NCBI GenBank assembly: GCA_004802705.1
Contig: SGPL01000236.1
Location: 1 to 48,318, forward strand
DNA: 48,318 bases
Source of the DNA: Bondarzewia mesenterica
Taxonomy: Eukaryota; Basidiomycota; Agaricomycetes; Russulales; Bondarzewiaceae
Direction of reading: 5' to 3'
In this document: positions 1 through 10,220 of the stretch, one piece after another
Position numbering within the stretch: position 1 is the stretch's first letter
How the letters are laid out: the number at the start of each line of letters is the position of its first letter
Notes under the pieces: generated by a model
What the model was told of the DNA's origin: nothing
The model's database searches: none
The model's input: only the letters and a program-made list of their open reading frames with translations
Translations under genes and position numbers: made by a program

Positions 1-1388
1 TGTGCAGGTGCGTGCAGTGTGCGGCGAGGACGGACAGGCTTGCAGGCGTCGCACGCGGCTGGAGGGTGAAGTAGGATGGGTAGTCGAACGCGTCGACGGG
101 TCGCGTCCAGAGCCCCAAAGAAGTGATGGAAGGATACCATTGTGCGATGGTGGACACGTCAGCGTCGCTTAGGTCCGCAGGGACGGACGGGTCGATGCTG
201 AAGTGCGTGAGGTGGACGAGACGCGAGAGCGGGCGGAGCGTGTCGAGGGAGAAGTGTAGCTTTGGAGGGAAGGCGTGATCGAAGACTTCGCAGAAGCTGG
301 TGAGCGATTCTATAGAGAGGGATGTGAGAGTCTGGTAAGTTTTCTCGGCGAGAAGCGCGAGGGCGGGGGTCCAGTCGTCAACGGAGCGTGGCCTGTAGTC
401 GGATTCAAGACGGATGGTGTGTAGGCTGTTGGTTGGAGGAAGGCGGTCAAAGAGGGCTTCAATGACGGCGGGGGAGGAGCGGACGTGCAACGTCTGGAGG
501 GAGGGAAAGAACAAGGAGTGAGGGGGTGTAGATGAGGGGATCAGCGCCTCGGCGAGCACATCCACATCCATGCCATCCAGCTGGACGCGCAAGTCCTCGA
601 GTTGCGGGAACGAGGAAATGGCAGCGAGCGTACGCGGCGTGAGGTCGCTCCCGATGCACATCGACAGCGTCCGGAGGTTGCTCATCGTTGCTACGGTGTC
701 AGCCATGCGCTCTCGGATCCGGCCCCTCAAACGCAGATGGTGGAGTTCCGTCGCCACCCGCGCAACGGCATCGAGGTACGCGCAAAGCGACTCGCCGGGG
801 TGCGTGGCGGCGTCGTTTGCCCGGCGACTGATGAAACTGACGTCGATGGACACGCTGCGGAGGTGCTCCGAGAGGTACAGGGTTGCGGGTATGTTGCGTC
901 GCGCGGCGTCTTTGAGAACCAGGTGCACCGAATTCAAGGAGGGCAGGATAATTTGCTCTGGATGATGAGATTTGAGGAGGGCGAGGACGGAAGGTGAGAG
1001 CTTGGCAAATTTGCGGGAGTGATGGGATATGCCCCGGATGCGGGAAGCATATGAAAAAAATTTGGCAAGCGTCTCGGGTGAGACTTCCACGTTGTAGAAC
1101 TAGCGGCGAGAACAGTGTACACGTCAATCCCTGCTTCGGGGTATGTACGACACAAGAACGTACCGGTGCATTGTCATCCACGATAGCGCCTGGAATCAAG
1201 GAGAACAAGGCATCCGTCGAAAACAGGAATTTCCACAAGAAATCCAAAGCGGGATCCTTCCACGCCTGGCATACCCTGGCGAGGCGGACAAACGTCGCCC
1301 GGACTGACTTGCGGTCGACGTCGACGTCGTTTTCTATATGTTCAAACACACCTCTAAGAATTTCATCGACCAAAAGAACGCGATGCAT
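1..1388 (-). CDS. F-box protein with leucine-rich C-terminal region (partial)
   Basis: The gene starts with ATG at 1386-1388 and runs off the left edge, so its 3' end is missing. Exon 1 (1388-1164) encodes an F-box-like N-terminus: LVDEILRGVF near residue 6, then VRLARVCQAWKDPALDFLWK, the usual agaric form in which Leu-Pro is replaced. A GT-AG intron (1163-1100) joins in frame to exon 2 (1099 to the edge), which stays open for about 366 codons and has repeated leucine-spaced segments such as LEDLRVQLDGMDVDVLAEAL. Proteins of this kind probably act as substrate adaptors of SCF ubiquitin ligases, and the family is strongly expanded in mushrooms. The substrate cannot be read from sequence. Confidence 0.8.
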
Positions 1389-1823
1389 GGGTCAATTGAA
1401 CGGAAGTTTGTGCGCAGTGACGGGCTACAGAGAAAGGAAGAAGAAAGAAAGGAGAGTAAAGGAGGGAAAATACGAAGAGAAATTTGCAAAAGCGGGCGGT
1501 TGTCGTCTGGGAAAGGCGTGTTATGTTGTCCTGGCAATTCCAGGGACAGTGCGGGGGTATAAGGTTTGCGAGTGCAAGCGGCACAAAATTTCGGCTTTGG
1601 CCATCCTCATTGGCTGTCGACGACCAGTCACCGTCTGTGACTGGCACAGTCCACAAACATCCACGGGACTTTCTGTAACGAGAAATAATGAAATCTACTT
1701 GCGCGACACGAAAGTTCCAATTTGTAGTAGGTGGCATCCCAGAACTATGATACAAAAAGCCAGCGCTCATTCCATAATACAATAAGTACGCCTCGCTCTC
1801 CGGTGGAAACATCTCATCCCTCA
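1389..1823. other. Intergenic: promoter of the F-box gene and 3' flank of the FBXO9-like gene
   Basis: This 435-bp stretch separates two genes on the minus strand. A purine-rich run on the plus strand at about 1433-1475 (a pyrimidine tract on the coding strand) lies just upstream of the F-box start, as is common in fungal core promoters. No convincing TATA box, gene or RNA is seen. Short ORFs here are low-complexity shadows. Confidence 0.5.
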
Positions 1824-3558
1824 TCATTCTGTCGACACCGCCGCAGAATACGACCTGACCTTGGAGAACCAGAACGGCCGTTCATTCTTCAGAGCCAGGG
1901 GCGTAGCCTCGCCATCAGCGTCGACTGAATCGTAGCCGACGAACTCGAGCTTGTTCCAGCGCCCGAGTGGGCGCGAACGCAAAGCGAGCGTCATCTGGAA
2001 CGAGTACCGCGCACTGGTGTTGGCTGGGTCGTACAAGTTCGTGATCACGACAGCCGTTCCGTTGAGCACCCAGTTGCCGATGAAGAAACCCTGAGGACGA
2101 AACAGAAACTCAGCGAACAACGTAAGTGGTAGAAAGGACTGTTGCTTGCCTTCATGCGTAAATTGGGCTTTAGGATGGGTATGATTTGTTGCGGTTCGAA
2201 TTCCTCATTGGCAAGGAGCGATATGACCTGTCCGTTAGGAAAAAATCGACTGGCGAAGGGGGATGGTCAAAGGTGCAAAGCCATGAGACATAAAGGGCGG
2301 CGCACAGGTAGCGATGATATGTGATTAAATGACTTATCTACAAAGGTGTGATGAGTCCTTTCAATATAACGAGCATGTGAGAAGAGAACTGCTCACATGA
2401 ACCCAAGCACTGTCACTCATGCCCTGTCGACTGAGAAACCGGCAAGCATTGGCTTAATCTTTGAGTAATAAATATCATGAAGATTAAAACGCACATGTAA
2501 TGGCATACTGCTATGTAAACTCCGTCCAATCGTACCCGAGGGCGTTCTATAAACACGCGTCTATAATCCATTGAAAACTCGTTCACAATCGAGCCCAGAT
2601 CATCATCCTCCGCTATTTGCGGCGGCTTGTACGCCGTCTCGACGAAATACCTAAGCAAGGCAGGTTCGTACATTGTTTGAGAAAGGGATCCACATACAGG
2701 AGAGAGAAATCTAGGTAGAAGAAAGCTCATTCACCTCCAAATTGATGATTCGAGAGTCAATACACGAGCCTTGCGACAGACGGCACCAAAGCGTTCGAGC
2801 GCGTTCGGGTTGAGATAGCGCAAGATGAAGATGAGGAGCTCGTCAGGGAGATATTTGAGCGGCGTGCTGGCTGTCTCGTCCTCGGGCTCGAAGGAAAGAG
2901 TATCGGGGAAGTTTTTCAGCACCTTGGCCAGCAGCCCCGTTACATGTCCCTCGTGTCGGTGACGGTGCACGTGTGCAGACGAAAGGTCCAATTCGTTGAC
3001 AGCCTGAGTGATCCGTTCCACTGTCGAGTCAACAGAACTCGTTTTCTTATGTCCGGTCCTTGGGGCAGAGGCAGCAGCTAGGACTTGCTCGGCTTTATGG
3101 AATGCCTTGTCGACGTCCGGGTCCATTCGGAACGCTGTGCGATAGAGGCGCAGAGCTTCGTCGAGCTGGCTCGCCTGCTCGCATCGCACGGCCTGCCGGT
3201 AGACAGTGATCGCGTTGTTACGCGCACGTATGGAACCATTAGATATGAAGGAGGATGGCGTTGGCGTAGACGGAGTAGGGACTTCGACAGGTTGGAGAGA
3301 ATCATATAGGTCGGAGGGTATGGATGCATCAGATGATGATTGTTTCGCAGGAAGAGTCGGAGAAGTGAGAAGGTTGGACTGGGATGATAAAGCTGTTGCT
3401 GGCGAGGAGATGGACTGTTTCTTCTGCGTGACTTCAGCTTTCCATTGTTCACGAAAACGTTTCAACTCTTCAGATTCTCCAATTACTGTGCTCCCTTGAG
3501 ATGAGGAAGACATAAGAATCGAGGGATCTGAAGAGTCGACGGTCACGGACAGAGTCAA
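1824..3558 (-). CDS. F-box protein of the FBXO9 / Hrt3 / Pof7 family
   Basis: Four exons (3558-2735, 2710-2495, 2249-2150, 2090-1824) give 468 residues with all phases matching. The N-terminal third is Ser/Thr-rich, followed by a TPR-like segment (ITVYRQAVRCEQASQLDEAL) and an F-box (LKYLPDELLIFILRYLNPNA). The C-terminal half carries FBXO9/Hrt3 hallmarks: RPRVRLDGVYIAVCHYIRFF, then NGQVISLLANEE and a final beta-rich GNWVLNGTAVVITNLYD stretch. FBXO9-type proteins are SCF substrate receptors. Intron 3 appears to be a GC-AG intron (donor AAG|GCAAGC at 2149), the only junction I find that joins LRMK to GFFIGNW in frame. It shares a 233-bp upstream region with the J-protein gene on the other strand. 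Confidence 0.88.
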
Positions 3559-3791
3559 GTGAGGAGAACGTCGACTACGTCAAGCTTTGTAGTGGATAAC
3601 GTAGTATCATTAGAAAGCCGTGTTAAAGGATTGTAGTCTTTCTACAAGTGATCTAAATCCCGTCGTAGTCTCACTACAAATCACCAACCGAGGCTTGTGG
3701 CTGACAGGCTCGTCCCTCCTATTTCTCACCACGTCAGCCTCCACTCCCCCCATCACATCTCGCCCACTCCCAGCCTGAGGAACGCAGAAAG
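3559..3791. promoter_or_regulatory. Divergent promoter region, FBXO9-like gene / J-protein gene
   Basis: The two start codons lie 233 bp apart, head to head, so this interval must hold both core promoters. A near-repeat around 3585-3680 (TTTGTAGTGG and related GTAGTCT-CTACAA segments) forms short inverted copies. No TATA box is obvious. Calling it a promoter is inferred from gene layout only. Confidence 0.5.
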
Positions 3792-5373
3792 ATGGAAAGC
3801 AACAAAGACGAAGCCCTGCGGTGTCTCGCCATCTCGCAGAAACACCGCACGGCTGGCAACCTGCCCTCCGCGCGCAAGTTCGCGCAGAAGTCGGTTGCTC
3901 TCTTCTCAACGCCTGAGGCGCTCACGCTGCTCGAGATCATAGAATCGGAGGCGGCATCGTCTTCCTCCTCATCTTCTGGGTCATCTTCTGGATTCGCCCG
4001 CTCGGACTCGACATCCTTTACCTCGGGCGCAGAGACTCATACTTCTGCGTCGAGCACAAAGCACCGGCATACAGCGTCGATGGCGGGATCTTCTTCAAGC
4101 AGTTCGAAGGCGAATGGGAGTGTGAACGAAAAGAGGGAATATACGGAGGAAAACGTGACGATAGTGAAGCGGGTGCGCGGGTGCAAGGCGACGGAATATT
4201 ACGAGATCTTGTCGTTGAAGAGGGATTGCGAGGACGTGGAGGTGAAGAAAGCTTATAGAAAGGTGCGCTGTCCCCTTTCCGGTTCTTCTCGTAGTTGACA
4301 TCGCACTGTGTTATGCAGTTAGCTTTGGCGCTGCATCCGGACAAAAACGGTGCACCAGGTGCTGATGAGGCTTTCAAAAGTAAGTCTACGTCTCACATTC
4401 CTTCTTTTTGTGCTTTAAACTGATGGTCCGTAAAGTGGTATCAAAGGCATTTCAAGTGCTTTCTGGTGAGTGCTCCATCCAACTGCACATCGCGTGGTAA
4501 CTACAATCTGTCGACAGACTCCCAAAAGCGCGCTGCCTACGACCGGCATGGTTCCGATCCCGAGTCTCGATTTGGCGGTATGTCTTCGTCAAGCCCATCT
4601 CCAGGATTTGCAACAAGCCCCTTCAGTGGCGGCGGCGGTTTTGATGGCGAGCTCAGTCCTGAAGATCTATTCAATATGTTCTTTGGCGGTGCGGGAATGG
4701 GAGGCGCAGCCTTTGGAGGAGGCCCTGGTGCGTCAAACTCGAAACTATTTCTCTTCCATTATCTCCTGAACAAAGGGCATCCACTGTCTGTTGTGCATAC
4801 CTTCTTACAGTTTTCTCAGCAAGTTTTGGACCAGGAGGCTTCCGCACGACTCGCGTGCACACCAGCCACGCACGGCACCGTCAACAACAAGCTGAACCTG
4901 CAGGCCCACGTTCGATCTTCGTGCAACTTCTCCCCCTCATCATGCTCTTCGCCTTCTCATTCCTCACCGCACTCCCGAACCTCTTCAGCACGCCGCCGAC
5001 GCCTGACCCGCGCTTCTCGTTCTCGCCCTCAGTGCGTTTCAATCAGGAACGACACACGTCCGGTCTTGGCGTTATGTACCACGTCAACTCGGCCGAGTTT
5101 GCGGGTCACCCGATTGCGGCGGAGATCGCGCGGACGGCGAGCACGGGCGGGAAGCAGACGGTTTTGCGCGAGTTCGAGCAGAAGATCGACCGGGCGTACA
5201 CGCAGGAAATGTACGCACTGTGCCAGCATGGATTGGACGCGAAGCAGCGGCGGCGAGACGCGGCGATTGGGTTCTTTGGCATTGGCGCGGATTGGGATAA
5301 GGTGCGGCAGATTGATGCGGAGAAGGTGGAGAGCTGTGAGGTGCTGAAGACGATGGGGTTGCTGAAGACGTGA
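3792..5373 (+). CDS. ER-membrane DnaJ protein (Hlj1 / DNAJB12-like, DUF1977)
   Basis: Five exons (3792-4262, 4319-4379, 4436-4465, 4518-4727, 4820-5373) give 441 residues. An N-terminal helical region (about 1-50) resembles the TPR-like start of DNAJB12/14 proteins, followed by a poly-Ser linker. The J domain starts at YYEILSLKRDCEDVEVKKAYRK and carries the HPD motif at residues 163-165 (ALHPDKN). A Gly/Phe-rich stretch (GGGGFDGELSPEDLFNMFFG) follows. One membrane segment (LLPLIMLFAFSFLTALPNLF, about 294-313) precedes the C-terminal DUF1977 domain, which would face the ER lumen. This family recruits Hsp70 to the cytosolic face of the ER for degradation of misfolded membrane proteins. The 30-nt third exon is unusually short, but the frame is preserved. 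Confidence 0.9.
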
Positions 5374-6753
5374 GGGACGCAATAGGATGCGATCTATATA
5401 TTTCACAACCGGAAGGATACAGTTTGCGCGTGGACCTGCATATATTTGTTTCCTATGTGGCGATGAGTCATTTCCTTTTTATTTTCACAGTGTACTGCTA
5501 GATGCATTTCGTTTATGATACATATGCATATAGGATACCTGCACTTGGGTTTACTCTGCTAGAGGGTTTCTCCTTTGTCCGCGGTACACGTTACTAGCCT
5601 CCCGATTGCAATGGCCTCCGACCGTCTCGTACGCTGGTTCTGACCAGAACCATCGAGGATCTGCTGTTGTAGACCATCGTATGCAGGGTTTGGCCAAGGT
5701 GCCTAGGTCAAGATTTAAGCATACTTAAACCATGTCCAAAGGATGCTCATCTGCTCGACTGTCCTGGCACCGTGCTAGAACATATCACCGGTTGTTGATT
5801 TTTTCCTGATCTGTCGTGAAGATGTCAACCTCGTTGATTGGCGATCTCATGAAAAAGGTCCATCAGTACCCTTATTCCGCAGCGGAAGAGATCGTCCACA
5901 GCATCCGTTCATAATTTACGCATTAGCGCCCATTGTTCCACCAGGTGAGTGCCCGGCGACTCAGTTGGCGGCGCTATTTGCTAAGTTGTATGTACGAGTA
6001 CGCTGCAACTCAGTCAAAGCCGCCAAGACACGACGAACGGATTCTGCGACTTGTGGGTCGTCCCCGATCCTAGTATTCCGCACACCAATCTTGTGGTCAC
6101 TGTGTTTGCTCGAAATTTAGATCTCCGAAAGTTCAGACCCCAATCCGCGCGTAAACTAAGTACTGCCTCACCAGGTCTCCGCCGGTCTCCGTAGCTTTTT
6201 GACGCACAGCCTCTCCTGCAATCTAGCAATTCTCCATGATGCCATGAGGTCTCTGATCAGACGCGATGTCGGCGCGTCGCAATCATACTGAGCATGTGCA
6301 CCGTCGGCGTCGAGCACCACCCGTCTTCTCTTGTCATCAACTTGGCATCAACGAAACATCTCAGATACTCTGCGATACTGCCGCCCTTGTCGAGCCCAAA
6401 TATGGCAGGTCCTGTATTCATCCACTGCAGCGAAATCTGTCTGAAGATCACCATCAATTTTTTTTTTCATATGAAGCGCACGCGAGACCTGTGATGCATC
6501 AGGTTTTGATGGACGCATTTGGTCCCGTTTCGAGGTGGAATATCTAATCGTCCTTAGACTAGGGGCTGAATTGAACCGCCTGCGTTGGTAGCGCGGTATA
6601 AATGCAGGGCGGGCACGACGAGGATTCCTCAGCCTGGTCTGCTCCCCCACCTTCGTTCTTTTTCGCAACTGGTTGCCTAGAGTTTTTATTTTTTTATCAC
6701 AAGCCACTTGTTCTTTCAAACAACTCTTCTGCCCAGTTTTTGTTATCATCATC
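5374..6753. other. Long intergenic region; nothing coding recognised
   Basis: About 1.4 kb follows the J-protein stop. Short ORFs on both strands show no family signature and no plausible splice continuity. Codon content looks random (mixed A+T-rich and G+C-rich blocks). The last 150 bp are the promoter of the downstream secreted-protein gene, with a TATA box and a pyrimidine-rich tract (about 6640-6670). The rest may be relic repeat DNA. Confidence 0.45.
6597..6603 (+). promoter_or_regulatory. TATA box of the secreted-protein gene
   Basis: TATAAAT lies about 150 bp upstream of the ATG at 6754 and is followed by C/T-rich sequence (CTGCTCCCCCACCTTC). A clear TATA box is unusual among the genes here, most of which lack one, and suits a strongly regulated or highly expressed secreted product. 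Confidence 0.55.
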
Positions 6754-7776
6754 ATGCGTTCCACCGCTGCCATCGTGTCTATCGCCCTTGCAGGCGCCGC
6801 CATTCCTGCTCTGGCTGTTCCCATCTTGTAAGCCTTTTGTTTTATACGTGATGCAGCATCCCCCCTGATCCAACACGGTCGCAGGATTAATGATGGTTCC
6901 CCATTCATTTCGTAAGACGAAATTCGACGCTCTGAAATTCGACTGATCTCGCCTGACTTTAATGTGCCCTCCTCTAGTCCTGAGCTTGACATCCCCGCGG
7001 GCGCAACGAAGCCTCTATTTTTGTCCAAAATCCCTGTCCATACTCCTGACATGTACGTCGAACATTCGGACAAGATCGCCTTTCCGAAGAGCTGACCATC
7101 TTTTGCCACTGACAGCTTTGAAACTCTTCAGCACAGAGGCGTTGCCTCCGGGCTTGGCAAGGTGGCATCCAAGGTCGGTTCAAAGGTCCTCGGTACTGCC
7201 GGAAGGGCAGGCAGGGTTGGAAAAGTCCCCACCACTGCTCCCAAGACGTCGGGAAGCTCCACGAAAAAGCCTGGGACAACGTCTGGGCCTTCAACCAAGG
7301 GCTCAACGACTCCCAATAATGCGGGGAACCCTGTAGATACCACGACGACTTCTACGGGTAGCGGACAGTCCGCGTTGGACAAGATCCTCACTTTCGGTCA
7401 GAACGTGTTACCCGTTCTTCCTTTCCTTACAAGTTCGTCGTCTGCGCCGACGGTGGACACGACCACGAACACTGATACCGCTACGACCGATACTGCGGTG
7501 AGCGGCAGTTCCACCACGGGCGACACTACGGCGGTCGACAATAGCACGGTCGACAATAGCACAGTCGGCAATAGCACGGTGACCGATACTTCGAATTCAA
7601 CAGCCGTTCCCGCCAGCCTGTGAGTTGATGCGGCTATTGCACGAAAGGAATCGCCGCTCACGAACTTGTCTTCTACCAGTGACCGCAGGGGATCCTTTGA
7701 TCGTCAGTTACGTCGGGAAGTGAAGCGCGAACTTGTGCGCATGGCTTTGGAGCGCGCGTTGGTGGATTTGGATTGA
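6754..7776 (+). CDS. Small secreted Ser/Thr-rich protein
   Basis: Five exons (6754-6827, 6885-6911, 6978-7052, 7116-7619, 7680-7776) give 258 residues. The N-terminus is a typical signal peptide (MRSTAAIVSIALAGAAIPAL). After about 70 residues comes a basic, glycine-rich, possibly amphipathic stretch (GLGKVASKVGSKVLGTAGRA), then long Ser/Thr-rich low-complexity sequence likely to be O-glycosylated. It includes tandem N-glycosylation sequons (VDNST, VDNST, VGNST at about residues 205-220). The charged C-terminus (REVKRELVRMALERALVDLD) is predicted helical. I recognise no named family. Exon 2 is only 27 nt. It could be a cell-wall associated or effector-like protein; no function is assigned. Confidence 0.75.
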
Positions 7777-8141
7777 CGAATTGATGAAGGTGGCATATCA
7801 TGATCGACTTGACGCTGGATGATTTTGTCTGAATATTTCGTTACGAGTTTTGGCTTATGATAATTGCTCTAGCAGACGTACATCATATTATTGCATTGGG
7901 AACTCCATTTCGTTTGGGAGAATTATGTGTGCTCGGTACCAACGCCGACAGAACTTCAGCTTTGCAATTTTGTTTACCCGACCGACGGCTGAGGTTGAGT
8001 TCAGAGTGATACCATCACGACAAACGGAAGTATTTTGATCATCAGCAAAGTAAATGTCACCTATATACAAAAGCATGTGCTGTTTACCTGTTCGACTGAA
8101 AGTTGCAACGGTACGCGCAGCGCCATGAAGTCATTTCTCCC
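7777..8141. other. Convergent intergenic region
   Basis: This 365-bp stretch is the shared 3' flank of the secreted-protein gene (plus) and the methyltransferase gene (minus). It is A+T-richer than the flanking genes. Two overlapping 62-codon ORFs in opposite frames have no recognisable features and are not called. Confidence 0.5.
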
Positions 8142-9014
8142 CTAGAATGCTTCATGACCCCATTTCAAGACGATCCAAACGACCCACCGCCTTCTTTCTC
8201 TCTCGTCTTCCTCCTCAGCTCTTTCGACCATCCAACCTCTCTTTCCATCACCCTTCAATTCCCTCTCGAGTGCTTCTTCAACCTCCAATCCGACTTTCAG
8301 CACAGCATTCAAGAACGCCTGGATAGTGTATCTTCCTGTGTGCAAACCAGCCACGAGGTAGGCGCGGGCATCGGCAGTCTTGGTCATGGCACGACAGAGC
8401 GTGTCTATGAAGAGCTGGTGCAGCTCAGGATTCCACAGAGTATCTGCGGCCACTATCGCGTCGAATCCTGGCAGATGCACGAATTCGTCGCCAATGCAGA
8501 ATTGCGCTTGAGGTTCAGGGATCAGCTTGATGATGTCAGAGCCCCAGGCGAAGGGGACGACGCGGCACCGATCGGCAGCATTGTTCCGCTTCACATTATC
8601 CTCCAGAGCACGGATGAGATCTGCGTCAGGGTAATCACTGGCAGTGACAAACACATGCGAGTTTAATCTCGATATGAGAATGCTGGGAAGACCAGCTCCC
8701 GCGCCGAGCTCTAGCACTTGGAGTGGACACGCGGAAGAGGAACGACGGTCAAGGTGTAGATCCTCGAGATGGTCAGCGAGGAAGAGAGACGATACCCAGA
8801 TAGACGACGCGTGTAGTGACCAGTTTTTTGCCTGGGTATCTGGAGTAATGAGATTGATTGTGAGTACTTGTGAAGCCGGATCTAAACATGATGAGGGTGT
8901 TAGTGGTCGGGTGTACGTGAATACAGATCCAGCGGATGATTGTGTGATTGGCGCATAGTCGTAAAGCGTCTCTAGCGATGATGAAAGTATATCTTCTGGA
9001 TCTGTTTGATCCAT
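8142..9014 (-). CDS. Class I methyltransferase, EFM7/NNT1-like (METTL21 superfamily)
   Basis: This single-exon gene gives 290 residues. SAM-binding motif I is LELGAGAGLPSILIS (residues 101-115), followed by the acidic motif II region (VTASDYPDADLIRALEDNV). The post-I segment FDAIVAADTLWNPELHQLF matches the (D/N)xxW position of fungal protein-lysine methyltransferases of the EFM7 (old name NNT1) group, which modify the N-terminus and adjacent Lys of elongation factor eEF1A. The substrate is inferred from this family resemblance. The C-terminus has a charged Glu/Arg stretch before WVVWIVLKWG. It is transcribed away from CRIPT, with 218 bp between start codons. Confidence 0.82.
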   Translation of the reverse strand: MDQTDPEDILSSSLETLYDYAPITQSSAGSVFTYTRPLTPSSCLDPASQVLTINLITPDTQAKNWSLHASSIWVSSLFLADHLEDLHLDRRSSSACPLQVLELGAGAGLPSILISRLNSHVFVTASDYPDADLIRALEDNVKRNNAADRCRVVPFAWGSDIIKLIPEPQAQFCIGDEFVHLPGFDAIVAADTLWNPELHQLFIDTLCRAMTKTADARAYLVAGLHTGRYTIQAFLNAVLKVGLEVEEALERELKGDGKRGWMVERAEEEDERERRRWVVWIVLKWGHEAF

Positions 9015-9232
9015 GTCTTTCAGGCCAGCCAGATATGAAGAGGGAAATGAGACGACGAGTGGAGAACAGTTTCGAGTTCAACTTAAAGCTGTTTCGATGA
9101 TTTAGGCCTCACGTGACTAGAGCTCTCAAATCCGATAAGATAAGAACTGAATCATCTCGGAGATCATTAGTCAGCCGTGCTTGTCTTCGTACTGAACCAC
9201 TCGGACCTTCACCATCTATCACCTACGGCAGC
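9015..9232. promoter_or_regulatory. Divergent promoter region, EFM7-like / CRIPT
   Basis: The 218 bp between two head-to-head start codons must contain both promoters. It includes CTCACGTGAC at about 9109-9118 (an E-box, CACGTG). Promoter assignment is inferred from gene layout. Confidence 0.45.
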
Positions 9233-9733
9233 ATGGTTTGCAAGAAATGCGAGAAGGTAAGTGTTTGTTCTGCTAGGCCTTCTGACGTTGCGCTCATACA
9301 ATCCCATCATTTGCAGAAATTGTCTAAAGTGGCAGCGCCTGACCCATTTACATCCACTTCAGTCAGTATCAAAGAAGGTTCTCGGAAGATTGGCGAGAAC
9401 AAGCTGCTAAGCCGCCCCGGTCCTTCGAAAGCAGGGAGCTCTAAGACTCGGTATCAGGTGCGTTTATACCCTTGTTGCTTCTATGATTGTTACTGACCAC
9501 CCTTCAGCCGTACTCAGGAAAGTGCAAAGACTGTAAACAGACTGTCACACAGAATCGAGCTAAATATTGTCATGGTGCGTATCCTGACTCTATCCCCATC
9601 ATTTACTTTCATTTTCATCTCACTGACTTTGTGTCGCCTTGATCATTCAGGTTGTGCCTTTAAGAAAGGTTTGTGTTCGATATGCGGCAAGCAGATATTG
9701 GATACCACAGGTTACGCGATGACGAACAAGTGA
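9233..9733 (+). CDS. CRIPT: CRIPT homologue (cysteine-rich, minor spliceosome-associated)
   Basis: Four exons (9233-9256, 9317-9457, 9508-9574, 9651-9733) give 104 residues, close to the usual ~100. The protein begins MVCKKCEKKLSKVAAPDPF and ends with GLCSICGKQILDTTGYAMTN, the family's signature tail. Paired Cys motifs (CKKC, CKDC, YCHGC, CSIC) form the zinc-binding sites. CRIPT was named for binding PDZ domains in animals; in eukaryotes generally it is a conserved nuclear protein tied to the minor spliceosome factor RBM48/ARMC7 group. The first exon is only 24 nt, and every junction keeps frame. Confidence 0.95.
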
Positions 9734-10220
9734 GCAGCCGTTGCGCTGATGCTACGCGGTGGTGGTTCATGGGACAGTTCTTCTGTACGAGTGGTATTGG
9801 TGTTGTATCGTATATCTATTTTGTTTTCTTTTGCCGTTTTAATACCATTGCTTTCTTCCCCATACTATCTATTGCAGTCTGGCCTGCTAGGTTCCCTCTT
9901 CAATGTGCGTTCAACACTTGCCTGGCTTGTTCTCAAACGGCTCATGCAAGTTATGCAGTAGAGAAACCCTTCCTCTTACCGTCTGGCTGTTCACATCGGT
10001 CATCAACAGGCTCACATAATTTGCGATTAAATGCGTAAAACGGATCTAAACAAGGTAACATCGACGAACACTAACAGTGGTTATACAATGACGGTATATG
10101 GACAAAGATGCTGTATGCAATGTGAGAAAGCACGACAAAACATAGATAACTATGAAACTTGCGAAATTCCACGCGACCAGATGCAAAAAAATAAACCTTC
10201 CGTAAGATACTGTAAGATAC
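9734..10220. other. Convergent intergenic region, CRIPT / DNMT5
   Basis: This 487-bp stretch separates two converging 3' ends. It contains T-rich sequence at about 9815-9850 and a short direct repeat GTAAGATAC at 10202-10220. No gene or RNA is recognised; overlapping short ORFs on the plus strand are featureless. Confidence 0.5.

Noticed and set aside
6348..7109. 253-codon minus-strand ORF
   Set aside because: It overlaps the promoter and first exons of the secreted-protein gene and has no motifs; the plus-strand gene has a signal peptide and consistent splice phases.
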